Positions 1-6,946 of a stretch of 7,878 nt of DNA are shown in pieces. The DNA is taken from NCBI GenBank assembly GCA_024279075.1, contig JAJRRX010000434.1:1-7878 (forward strand), written 5' to 3'. Made by a program: the position numbers and the translations under genes. Origin of the DNA: Alphaproteobacteria bacterium (GTDB taxonomy: Bacteria > Pseudomonadota > Alphaproteobacteria > Rhodobacterales > Rhodobacteraceae). Under the pieces are notes generated by a model. It ran no database searches. It saw only the letters and a list, made by a program, of their open reading frames with translations, and had not been told where the DNA came from. How positions within the stretch are numbered: the first letter of the stretch is position 1; every line of letters begins with the position of its first letter.

Positions 1-109
1 GCAGGGGTTTGGCAAGGCCAAAAAGCCGCTGCCAAAGGCCGGGTTTCGGTTGGGCTAACGCCTGCGCGCGTTGCGCTGCGTTAGAAGATCCGTCTATTTT
101 GTCGCCCAT
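1..109 (-). CDS. CorC/HlyC (TlyC)-family protein, N-terminal fragment
   Basis: This is a partial gene: only the first 36 codons lie in the window and the rest runs off the left edge. The minus strand reads ATG at 109-107 and continues open to base 1, beginning MGDKIDGSSNAAQRAQ and followed by a Pro/Lys and Leu/Trp/Phe-rich stretch. An AAGGAG Shine-Dalgarno sits only 2 bases before the ATG, with a GGAAA further upstream. The gene starts 30 bases after the ybeY stop on the same strand. In many Alphaproteobacteria phoH-ybeY is followed by a CBS-domain CorC/HlyC protein (envelope or divalent-cation related), and the MGD-x-x-DGSS opening fits my memory of Rhodobacterales members. The diagnostic CBS and CorC/HlyC domains are outside the window, so the family call rests on synteny and this short N-terminus. 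Confidence 0.72.
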   Translation of the reverse strand, partial: MGDKIDGSSNAAQRAQALAQPKPGLWQRLFGLAKPL

Positions 110-139
110 GGCTCCTTTTCCGTGTTTATGGAATTGCCC

Positions 140-589
140 CTAATATGGGTTGCTTATACCCAGTTTTGCAAGAGCTTTGATTTCAAGCGCTTCCATTTCA
201 CCCGCCTCTTCATCCGAAATATGGTCATATCCAAGCAGGTGCAGGATTCCGTGTATCAGCAAATGGGTTACGTGGTGATGAACAGAAATGCCTTTTTCAG
301 CAGCTTCGCGTGTGCAAGTTTCATAGGCAATGGCGATGTCGCCAAGCTCGCCACCCTCCATCGGCGGGGTATCGCTGGCGGGCCATGAAAGCACATTTGT
401 TGCGGTGTCTTTCTCGCGAAAATCCCTGTTTAGCGTAGCAATGCGGGCATCATCACAGCCCATCAAGGCAATCTCGAAGCCCTCTGGCATGCGGCCTGTT
501 AGCGCCAAAGCTTCGCGCTCAGCCGGGCCACACAGCGGCTCTAGCCCTATGGCTGCCCAGCGCTCATCCTCAAGGATCACCTCGATCAT
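140..589 (-). CDS. ybeY: YbeY endoribonuclease / rRNA maturation factor
   Basis: This encodes a 149-residue cytoplasmic zinc-dependent metalloprotein of the UPF0054/YbeY family, which acts in 16S rRNA 3'-end maturation and 70S ribosome quality control. The family signature is intact: H113-G-x-L-H117 followed by L-G-Y-D-H123, giving the three zinc-ligand histidines. Further upstream are the conserved NRDFREKDTATNVLSWP block (54-70) and the GELGDIAI strand (80-87). The length is normal for the family. The ATG at 589 overlaps the phoH stop codon (ATGA), so translation is probably coupled; the upstream Shine-Dalgarno is weak (GAGAAAG). It is the middle gene of phoH-ybeY-corC. Nothing suggests damage. 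Confidence 0.96.
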   Translation of the reverse strand: MIEVILEDERWAAIGLEPLCGPAEREALALTGRMPEGFEIALMGCDDARIATLNRDFREKDTATNVLSWPASDTPPMEGGELGDIAIAYETCTREAAEKGISVHHHVTHLLIHGILHLLGYDHISDEEAGEMEALEIKALAKLGISNPY

Positions 590-1584
590 TTCGGGTTGGC
601 TTTCTCGTAGGCCCGCACGATTTTCATCACCATTGGGTGGCGGATCACATCTTTGGCCGTAAACCGTGTGAAGCTAATGCCCTCCACGCCCTGCAGCACC
701 TTTTCCGCCTCCACCAGCCCCGAAAGCACCCCGCGCGGCAGGTCTATCTGGCTGGTATCGCCGTTGATCGCCATGCAGGAGCCCTCGCCCAAGCGGGTGA
801 GGAACATCCGCATTTGCATAGACGTGGCGTTTTGCGCCTCATCGAGAATCACAAATGCATGGCTCAGCGTGCGCCCGCGCATAAAGGCCAACGGCGCGAT
901 TTCGATCACCTTTTCCTCGATCATTTTTGCAACCTGCTTGGCGGGTAGAAAATCATTCAGCGCGTCATGAAGCGGCTGCATATAGGGGTCGACCTTTTCC
1001 TTCATGTCGCCGGGCAGAAACCCGAGGCGCTCCCCCGCTTCCACCGCGGGGCGGCTCAGGATAATCCGGTCCACGCGGCCTTCAAGAAAATACGCCACAG
1101 CCACGGCCACGGCCAAATAGGTTTTGCCCGTGCCCGCTGGCCCTAGCCCAAACACAAGGTCATGCTCCAAAAGCGCCCGCACATAGCCCGCCTGCGCAGG
1201 GCTGCGCGGCTCCACCACCTTCTTGCGGGTGCGAATATCCAGCGCGCCTTTAGGCTCGGGGGCCTGCTCATGGCCTTCTTCAAAAATCTCGGTCGGCATC
1301 TTTATCGCGGCTTCCACATCGCCCGCCTCAACGGTTTTGTTGGCTTGCAAGCGCCCGTAAAGCGCGCGCAGCGTTGTTTCTGCGTGCTGCCGCGCCTCGG
1401 CCTCGCCGCTCAGCATTATCACATTGCCTACACGGTCAATTTCCGCGCCTGTGCCTGCTTCCACGCGCACAAGGTTGGCGTCTAGCTCGCCACAAAGGTC
1501 GATCATTAGGCGGTTGCTATCAAAGCTCAGGCGGGTTTGGCTTGGGGCACATGGGGTAGACAAAAAGAGTGATTCCACTTTCAA
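586..1584 (-). CDS. phoH: PhoH-family ATPase (YbeZ-like)
   Basis: This encodes a 332-residue cytoplasmic P-loop ATPase of the PhoH/YbeZ family, whose members are linked to RNA metabolism and work beside YbeY. A Walker A motif GPAGTGKT lies at 148-155, Walker B VILDEAQN at 245-252, and a downstream NGDTSQIDLPRG segment at 274-285 is typical of the family. Residues about 25-85 match the family's small N-terminal KH-like domain (NRLMIDLCGELDANL). The start is a non-ATG codon: TTG at 1584, with an in-frame stop two codons upstream and no in-frame ATG before residue 27. GTG at 1578 is the alternative. Using the ATG at residue 27 would remove the beginning of the conserved domain. The gene opens the operon with ybeY and the corC-like gene. 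Confidence 0.95.
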   Translation of the reverse strand: MKVESLFLSTPCAPSQTRLSFDSNRLMIDLCGELDANLVRVEAGTGAEIDRVGNVIMLSGEAEARQHAETTLRALYGRLQANKTVEAGDVEAAIKMPTEIFEEGHEQAPEPKGALDIRTRKKVVEPRSPAQAGYVRALLEHDLVFGLGPAGTGKTYLAVAVAVAYFLEGRVDRIILSRPAVEAGERLGFLPGDMKEKVDPYMQPLHDALNDFLPAKQVAKMIEEKVIEIAPLAFMRGRTLSHAFVILDEAQNATSMQMRMFLTRLGEGSCMAINGDTSQIDLPRGVLSGLVEAEKVLQGVEGISFTRFTAKDVIRHPMVMKIVRAYEKANPK

Positions 1585-1608
1585 AGGTTAGGCCCCGAGA
1601 GTGCCGCA

Positions 1609-1637
1609 ATTAACCGCCGCCTGCAACAGGGTATCAA
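1609..1637 (-). promoter_or_regulatory. phoH: Predicted sigma70-type promoter of the phoH operon
   Basis: On the minus strand TTGATA (1637-1632, 5 of 6 matches to TTGACA) is separated by exactly 17 bases from GTTAAT (1614-1609, 4 of 6 matches to TATAAT). Transcription would start near 1602, giving a leader of about 18 bases before the TTG start of phoH. This placement supports phoH as the first gene of its operon and the TTG/GTG start over an upstream one. It was found by reading only; there is no experimental support. Confidence 0.5.
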
Positions 1638-1670
1638 AAAATCACGATGCATAGCCGCAAATTTAATTTG

Positions 1671-1699
1671 TTGAATTGCAGCGGGTTTGTTTTTATAGA
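1671..1699 (+). promoter_or_regulatory. Predicted promoter of the glycosyltransferase gene
   Basis: TTGAAT (1671-1676) and TATAGA (1694-1699) are spaced by 17 bases, each matching four of six consensus positions; an overlapping GATAAT lies at 1698-1703. A start near 1706 gives a leader of about 25 bases before the ATG at 1731. The -35 box lies within the TTGAATTG motif that recurs upstream of the other two genes of the central cassette. This promoter is divergent from that of phoH. Confidence 0.4.
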
Positions 1700-1730
1700 T
1701 AATAAGCAGGTATTATTATCGGAGTCGCCC

Positions 1731-2897
1731 ATGGCGGATATTACAATTTCCACGCCAAATGGTTGGGTACTTCCAGAAAATTCTCCGTTAAAACGGGATT
1801 GGGTTGCGCAAGTTTACGAAAAAGATTTGCTGGTTTTGGCCGAACAAAACCAAGACCGGTATGACGTCTCCTCGATTTTCTACGATATATCCTATTGCTA
1901 TCAACGCGGCATATTTTACACCGTTGGCCCGCCATTTTTAAACCTCGCCGACACATTATTCCCGCTTTCCATGCGCTATTCCACCGATGGCGGCGAGACC
2001 TTTACACCCTGTGAGCCCAAGCAGCTTCCGCATTGGTTAACCGCTGGCATTACCGTTTTTCAAATGAAAGTGGGGCCGCTTGAAGCGCAAGAGCTTTTGC
2101 TCGAAGTCACGCTGGGAAACGGCGATTGCAAGAGCTTTACCATAAATAACGCCCGCCCAGCCCCGCGCGATATCGTGATGAACACGATGCAAAAGAACAA
2201 CGAACCCAGCTGGATCGTTGACTGGGTGAACTACTACCGCGCCTACGGCGTGTTTGATTTTCATATCTATGATAATGGTAGTGATGACTTGGACAGCGTG
2301 GTTCAGGCGCTTGAAAAGGATGTGCCGGCAGATGTGAAGGTGCACATTGTGCGCTGGCCTTACCGCTACGGTATTCCCCAAATCCTGTATTCTATGTTTT
2401 CCCAAAATTCTACGATCATGGATTTTGTGCTGCAAGCGCAAGACGCGAGATGGGCGATCAACTGCGATATTGACGAATATATTTTTATCAACCCCGAATT
2501 CGAGCAGATGACCGATTTTCTTGACAGCTTTGACGAGGAAACCTGTTGTGTCCAAATCGGCTGCTCAGATGCGTTTTTGATGCAGGGGGAGGCCTACCCC
2601 GAGGCCCTGTCAATTCGTGACTTAAACTGGCGCTCAAAAGAAATCCGGCCAAAGTTTAAAAACGCTTTTAAGCCTGCAATAATACATTCGGCATCGGTGC
2701 ATTATGTAAAGCCGATGGAAGGGACAACCACCATTTTCCCCGATGAAAGCGCGTGTTTTTATTTCCACGCTTTGCCGTTGAACTCGGGCTGGACCCATAA
2801 CCTGCGCGCCAAAACGCGGGCAAATAAAGACGGCGGAAAATTTGTAGAAGATAGACGGATTGCCGAAAGAATGCGCTGGGTGGACGGGCTTGACTAA
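1731..2897 (+). CDS. GT92/GT2-like glycosyltransferase
   Basis: This encodes a 388-residue putative glycosyltransferase, probably cytoplasmic, with no signal peptide or membrane segment. The catalytic part (about 145-388) shows the GT-A features of the GT92 / Glyco_tranf_2_4 group: a conserved N-x-x-W-I-x-D-W-V-x-Y-Y block (about 157-169), HIYDNGSDD (178-186) for nucleotide-sugar binding, and the DxD-type metal site CDIDEYIF (245-252). The first 140 residues are a separate, probably beta-rich region that I do not recognise. The reading frame is open from 1647, but the ATG at 1731 is chosen because GGAG lies 6 bases upstream and the predicted promoter falls between the two starts. The donor and acceptor are unknown. 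It ends 9 bases before the convergent sulfotransferase gene. Codon use is more AT-rich than in phoH or the VWA gene, suggesting an accessory gene. The likely role is surface-glycan synthesis. Confidence 0.85.
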   Translation: MADITISTPNGWVLPENSPLKRDWVAQVYEKDLLVLAEQNQDRYDVSSIFYDISYCYQRGIFYTVGPPFLNLADTLFPLSMRYSTDGGETFTPCEPKQLPHWLTAGITVFQMKVGPLEAQELLLEVTLGNGDCKSFTINNARPAPRDIVMNTMQKNNEPSWIVDWVNYYRAYGVFDFHIYDNGSDDLDSVVQALEKDVPADVKVHIVRWPYRYGIPQILYSMFSQNSTIMDFVLQAQDARWAINCDIDEYIFINPEFEQMTDFLDSFDEETCCVQIGCSDAFLMQGEAYPEALSIRDLNWRSKEIRPKFKNAFKPAIIHSASVHYVKPMEGTTTIFPDESACFYFHALPLNSGWTHNLRAKTRANKDGGKFVEDRRIAERMRWVDGLD

Positions 2898-2906
2898 CCC
2901 TTGGAA

Positions 2907-3770
2907 TCAATACCCGAAGAGCTTCCAAATTTTCTGATGGCCAAATGCTGGCGTGGTGAAATTTTCAAAATATGATTGATTGGTGTTTTTGATATTCTTG
3001 AACCTGTCACCAAGTGAGGCCGGTTTTTCGCGCCGAGACAAGCCTAAAAATGCGGCAATCCGGTCGGCTTCTTTTTCAGGGGACGCACAAAAATCCTCAT
3101 AACGCGCGATGATGCAATCTGCTTCAAGATGTTGTATAGCAAGAGAATAAGCGGTATTCCAGTGCAGCAGCAATTCGGCATTTGAAGTGCGGCACCATTT
3201 TTTAGAGGCCTCGGAAACGGCAAATGGATGCCGGGTCCAAATCACAAATTTGGCCCCGGGAAACATTTTGCGCAATGCCGGAATGCGAACAATATTCGGG
3301 GGCGATTTTTCCAAAATGGTATTGGATTTCCCTCTGATCCAAGGCGTCCATTGTGAAACCAGCCGTTCCCGCGCCGCTTTATATGCCGCATCATCCCAAC
3401 CTGAGCCAGCTAATTGCATAGCCGCGTGAAACGCAAAGCGCCCTACCCCGCCAACGGCGGTATCGGAGGGCATAACATCCTGCATATGCTGCCCTTCGGA
3501 TTCAGGGACCGGCGCCTTGAGAAAAGAGAGGTCAAAATGGGCGTGCAAATAGTCATGAATAAGGGTGGTTCCGCTTCGGTGAACGCCACAAACAAACACC
3601 ATATCCTTAAATTCAGCCGGGTTTTCATCCGTCTCCAACACCGACCATTTGTGCCGGCCGTTGGTATTGGCATTGGCAAGAATTTCCTTTCGCACCGCCG
3701 CAAACGCGCCTTCTTTCAACAACTGAAAAATTTTCGCTGGGCTGTAATCTGAGGAATCATTAGGCTGCAT
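2907..3770 (-). CDS. PAPS-dependent sulfotransferase family protein
   Basis: This encodes a 287-residue putative sulfotransferase (Sulfotransfer_3-like), expected to move sulfate from PAPS to a carbohydrate or similar acceptor. The 5'-phosphosulfate loop reads FVCGVHRSGTTLIHDYL (about 59-75, including R65, S66, G67, T68, T69). The 3'-phosphate-binding region is WTRHPFAVSEASKKW (about 178-192), with R180 and S186 as likely ligands. A conserved-looking LEKSPPN segment (about 153-159) lies between them. The ATG at 3770 is preferred: GGGA stands 6 bases upstream and the fold begins soon after. A GTG at 3818 would add 16 residues with no clear ribosome site. No signal peptide is seen. It is convergent with the glycosyltransferase and divergent from the FkbM gene, so sulfation of the same glycan is an attractive inference, not shown. 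Confidence 0.88.
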   Translation of the reverse strand: MQPNDSSDYSPAKIFQLLKEGAFAAVRKEILANANTNGRHKWSVLETDENPAEFKDMVFVCGVHRSGTTLIHDYLHAHFDLSFLKAPVPESEGQHMQDVMPSDTAVGGVGRFAFHAAMQLAGSGWDDAAYKAARERLVSQWTPWIRGKSNTILEKSPPNIVRIPALRKMFPGAKFVIWTRHPFAVSEASKKWCRTSNAELLLHWNTAYSLAIQHLEADCIIARYEDFCASPEKEADRIAAFLGLSRREKPASLGDRFKNIKNTNQSYFENFTTPAFGHQKIWKLFGY

Positions 3771-4027
3771 AGAATTTCCCAAATCTTTATCTTGAGTCTG
3801 GCTAAACTCGCGAAGCACTTAGCGCTGAACAAAACCGCGTTTTACCCTTTGAGCGCCACTCATAAATTGAATTGTCAGCCATGTCCAGCTTGACAAACTG
3901 GCTCCAAAATTAGAGCCTTGAACCCCGTTGGAACACTTGCGGCGGCGATTTAATTGAATTGACGCAAGATTCGTACTCCACTAGGGTGCGGTAACAAAAA
4001 TTCACGATAATATGGATACGAGTTAAA
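3771..4027. promoter_or_regulatory. Divergent promoter region between sulfotransferase and FkbM genes
   Basis: This 257-base AT-rich gap must carry promoters for both flanking genes. It holds a 10-base direct repeat AATTGAATTG at 3865-3874 and 3952-3961, and an inverted repeat TTGTCA (3872-3877) / TGACAA (3891-3896) separated by 13 bases. Candidates facing the FkbM gene are TTGACG 3959-3964 with TAGGGT 3982-3987 (17-base spacing, poor -10), a good -10-like GATAAT at 4006-4011 without a clear -35, and a perfect TTGACA at 3890-3895 lacking a good -10. I could not choose one with confidence, nor find a convincing promoter for the sulfotransferase. Confidence 0.35.
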
Positions 4028-4678
4028 ATGGCATTTTCAGACGAAAACAATCAGGCGGTTGATCTTTTTTCAGCCGCGACCGACAATCTGACACCCGATG
4101 ACATTGCCATTGATTGCGGCGCAAATGTAGGCAAGTTTACGGTAAAAATGGCAGAAAGTGGCGCGCGTGTTTTGGCCTATGAGCCTGATGAAAACCTTAT
4201 GCCAAGGCTCAACAAACTTTCGGACCAATACCCTAATCTCACAGTTTATAACTCTGCGGTCGGTGTTGCATCCGGCACAGTAAAACTTTTTCGTTCGCCT
4301 TATTACGACAGCAACCCGATTTCTGAATCGATTAAAAATACTATTGTTCCAACCGCAAAAACCAGAAGCACAGATGGCGGCTGGCGGGAAATGGATGACA
4401 AGAATTTTAGCGAAGTAGAGCTGGTAAACCTGATTGAGCTCTTGCAAAACCTGATCCGCGAAAACGGCAAGGTGTCCTTGTTGAAACTGGATGTCGAAGG
4501 GGCCGAGTTGGAAATTCTGGAAGAGATGCTGCGGCTTGATCTGTTTGATAATATTGACTTCACCGTCGCTGAAATGCACGGCTTTAGAATTCCGGAAACC
4601 AAAGCGCGCATCGCGGCCCTTAAAAAGGGCATTCGGCAAAAGTGGCCGATCGAGCGTGTTAATTTCGACTGGGGCTAA
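4028..4678 (+). CDS. FkbM-family SAM-dependent methyltransferase
   Basis: This encodes a 216-residue class I methyltransferase of the FkbM family, which generally O-methylates sugars, lipids or polyketide groups. Motif I AIDCGANVGKFT lies at 27-38 (SAM-binding glycine loop) and the acidic end of strand 2, YEPDE, at 51-55. The family's LLKLDVEGAELEIL block is at 151-164, followed by a C-terminal EMHGF-type strand (182-186). The domain fills nearly the whole protein, so it is a short, stand-alone member with no membrane segment. The Shine-Dalgarno is weak: GAG lies 5 bases before the ATG, and a four-codon ATG...TAA mini-ORF (4012-4026) precedes it. It is the last gene of the AT-rich glycan cassette and ends in a terminator. 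Likely substrate: a glycan residue made or modified by the neighbouring enzymes (inference). Confidence 0.9.
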   Translation: MAFSDENNQAVDLFSAATDNLTPDDIAIDCGANVGKFTVKMAESGARVLAYEPDENLMPRLNKLSDQYPNLTVYNSAVGVASGTVKLFRSPYYDSNPISESIKNTIVPTAKTRSTDGGWREMDDKNFSEVELVNLIELLQNLIRENGKVSLLKLDVEGAELEILEEMLRLDLFDNIDFTVAEMHGFRIPETKARIAALKKGIRQKWPIERVNFDWG

Positions 4679-4699
4679 GCCCACCTCCAAACGCATTCA

Positions 4700-4733
4700 A
4701 CGCCCCTGCATAATTGCGGGGGCGTCTTTGTTT
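4700..4733 (+). terminator. Rho-independent terminator of the FkbM gene
   Basis: An 11-bp stem pairs 4700-4710 with 4715-4725 (six GC pairs at the base, one G-U), closed by a TAAT tetraloop and followed by the T-rich TCTTTGTTT. It starts 21 bases after the FkbM stop codon. Read on the minus strand the stem is followed only by TTGAATG, so it would be a weak terminator for the opposing VWA gene. Confidence 0.85.
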
Positions 4734-4774
4734 GGCACTGATGGCTGGCAGAGTATTTCCAGCTTGAACCGGCG

Positions 4775-6946
4775 TTATTGCGCCGTTTCAGCCAGCCTAA
4801 CCAGACGAATGAACTCGCTTCGGTAACCGAACATGTCCTCGCCTCTTCCCTGCTGCGCGAGGCGCAATACATCGTCATAACTCCAACCGCCCATGCGGGT
4901 ATCGCCCCGTAAAAGCTGGCCAAAGCTGGCCACGGCGGTGGAGAAAATCACATCCTGCGTCACCTGATCCATCGGCGCATTTAGCACCGGTGTGGTGATC
5001 AGGTTAGAGGTCGCTTGCCCCGGCAATTTGTAGCGCAGCTTGAGGAATGCCAGCTCGCCATTGCTTTCTGGCAGGGCGACGGCATCACCATAGCGCAGGG
5101 GGTCTACGCTGATGGCCGCTGAGCCAACGGGGGTGATCTCGTAAAGCGCCGTTACCTGCGTGCCTGCGCCAATATCGCCCGCATCCACCGCATCATTGTT
5201 GAAATCTTCACGGTTCAAGGCGCGGGTTTCATAGCCGATCAGCCGGTATTCCGCCACTTCGGAAGGGTTAAACTCCACCTGAATTTTCACATCCTGCGCG
5301 ATGGTAAACAGCGCGCCGCCAATCTGGTCGACCAGCACTTTTTGGGCTTCGGCGAGGGTATCAATATAAGCCGCCGTGCCGTTGCCGTTTTGCGCAAGGG
5401 TCTGCATCAGGGCGTCGTTATAGTTGCCTTGGCCAAAGCCGAGAATAGACAGGTAAACGCCGGTTTCGCGCTTGTCCTCGATGTATGTCTGCATCGCGTC
5501 AGGGCTGGACATCCCAACATTAAAGTCGCCATCGGTGGCCAAAATAACGCGAGAGGTTTCCCCCTCCTCCATCATGCTTTCCGCCAGCCCGTAAGCCTGC
5601 TCAAGCCCCGCTTGCCCAGCGGTAGAGCCGCCAGCCGAAAGGCGGTTTAGTGCGGTCAGAATTTTATAGCTTTCAGAGGCGGAGGTTGGCTCAAGCGCCA
5701 TGCCCGCCGAGCCAGCATAGGTCACAATCGCCACCGTATCCTGTTCGTTTAACGAGCTTAGCAGCAGGCGGAAGGATTGGATAAGCAGCGGCAATTTATC
5801 CGGCGCGCTCATCGAGCCCGAGGTGTCTATCAAGAACACAAGGTTCACCGCAGGGCGGTCATCGAGTGGAATCTCGTAGCCCTGAATGCCGATATGCAAT
5901 AGCAGCGTATCATCGTTCCACGGGGTCGGCATAAGGGTGGCTTGCGGAGCAAAAGGCTGCTCGGCGGTTTGCGGCGAGGCGTAGTTATAGTCAAAATAGT
6001 TGATCAGCTCCTCGGTGCGCACCGACTCAGGGTTGGGCAAATACCCATTCAGCAGGCTGCGGCGCATCACGCTATAGCTGGCGGTGTCGACATCAATCGA
6101 GAAGGTGGAAACCGGTTCGTCTTTGGCGACCTTGATCGGGCTAACGGCCTCTCCCGCGAATTGGTCACGGTTTTCGGGCAGGGGCGGGGCGATGCTGTCA
6201 TCTTGTTGAGCGACGATAGAGCGCGGGGCGATGTTTGCCAGCCCGCCAATTACAGAAGGGGCGGGGGCCGCTGGGGCCATTTCGACCATGGGTGCCATTG
6301 CAGGGGCGATTTTTCCAGTGTCGGCGAGGGGGCCGTCCGTTGGCACTTCCGAATTCAGCGCATTTGCAGCGTTTCCCGCCCCACCCGTGCCCGCCTCCCG
6401 CAAGCGCTCGAAATCCTTCAAAGCCTCGGCAACCACTTGCTCCTGCTCGGGTGTATGGGTTGCATTGGCGAGAGGCGTTTCCACCTCCGCCACATCGGGT
6501 GTCACCAAAATATTGGGGCCGTTATAGGCGGCGCTATCATCGGCATCCGGCGCGGGGCGCGGCACATAGCCCATTTCGCTATCGGCAGGGCCAAGGCTGC
6601 CTTGGCTGGGCACGTTGGCATCCACGTCAAACGGTGCGGGGCCGGTGAGGTTTACATTTTGGGTTACAACAATCGCCAGCGCAATGGTGGCGAAGCTGGC
6701 ACCGCCGAGCATCAGGCCACGGGGGGATAATTTCTCAAACATAATCCTTAGTCCTTCCAAAAATCCGCGCCCGTTTTTGGGGCGGTTATTGGTAGGACGC
6801 GCGGCATCAGCCGATCCTTGGAAGTTTTCTGCATTTTTTTCAAACGCCGCTATTCCGGCCTGCAAAGCGGCCATTTTAGCCTCGGCGCGCGGCGGCGGCA
6901 CATCCTCTTGCAAAAGGGCTGCCAGTTTATCAATGTCATCATTCAT
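4775..6946 (-). CDS. Membrane-anchored VWA-domain protein, YfbK-like (DUF3520 type)
   Basis: This encodes a 723-residue protein. The domain order is: a short charged cytoplasmic N-terminus (1-75); one transmembrane helix (about 77-98); a Pro/Ala-rich, low-complexity periplasmic linker (about 100-265); the VWA N-terminal region (FSIDVDTASYSVMRRSLLNG, about 282-345); the VWA domain (about 365-545); and a DUF3520-like C-terminus (about 546-720, ending in an EFIRLVRLAE segment). The metal-ion-dependent adhesion site is complete: D374-x-S376-x-S378, T442, and T471-D472 in ATDGDF, so metal-dependent ligand binding is likely. The ATG at 6946 overlaps the sigma-factor stop by 4 bases (ATGA) and has GAGGAG 7 bases upstream. 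Overlap with the sigma gene and the type II membrane topology suggest that residues 1-75 could bind the sigma factor as an anti-sigma region. This is inference: no zinc-binding anti-sigma motif is present. The ligand is unknown. Confidence 0.92.
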   Translation of the reverse strand: MNDDIDKLAALLQEDVPPPRAEAKMAALQAGIAAFEKNAENFQGSADAARPTNNRPKNGRGFLEGLRIMFEKLSPRGLMLGGASFATIALAIVVTQNVNLTGPAPFDVDANVPSQGSLGPADSEMGYVPRPAPDADDSAAYNGPNILVTPDVAEVETPLANATHTPEQEQVVAEALKDFERLREAGTGGAGNAANALNSEVPTDGPLADTGKIAPAMAPMVEMAPAAPAPSVIGGLANIAPRSIVAQQDDSIAPPLPENRDQFAGEAVSPIKVAKDEPVSTFSIDVDTASYSVMRRSLLNGYLPNPESVRTEELINYFDYNYASPQTAEQPFAPQATLMPTPWNDDTLLLHIGIQGYEIPLDDRPAVNLVFLIDTSGSMSAPDKLPLLIQSFRLLLSSLNEQDTVAIVTYAGSAGMALEPTSASESYKILTALNRLSAGGSTAGQAGLEQAYGLAESMMEEGETSRVILATDGDFNVGMSSPDAMQTYIEDKRETGVYLSILGFGQGNYNDALMQTLAQNGNGTAAYIDTLAEAQKVLVDQIGGALFTIAQDVKIQVEFNPSEVAEYRLIGYETRALNREDFNNDAVDAGDIGAGTQVTALYEITPVGSAAISVDPLRYGDAVALPESNGELAFLKLRYKLPGQATSNLITTPVLNAPMDQVTQDVIFSTAVASFGQLLRGDTRMGGWSYDDVLRLAQQGRGEDMFGYRSEFIRLVRLAETAQ

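Noticed and set aside
1647..1730. Longer form of the glycosyltransferase starting at 1647
   Set aside because: The ATG at 1731 has a well-spaced GGAG and the predicted promoter lies within the extension.
2901..2928. TTGGAA/TTCCAA inverted repeat between the convergent glycosyltransferase and sulfotransferase genes, as a shared terminator
   Set aside because: Only six pairs with a 16-base loop, low GC and no proper T-tract; the right arm also lies inside the sulfotransferase coding sequence.
4012..4026. Four-codon mini-ORF just before the FkbM start as a leader peptide
   Set aside because: No ribosome site and no repeated regulatory codon; most likely chance in AT-rich sequence.
4070..4696. 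Long open frame opposite the FkbM gene
   Set aside because: It is antisense to a clear methyltransferase with intact motifs and has no protein features of its own.
5942..6730. Long open frame on the plus strand opposite the VWA gene
   Set aside because: It is the antisense of a gene with strong domain evidence; its translation is His/Arg/Gly-rich with no recognisable motif.
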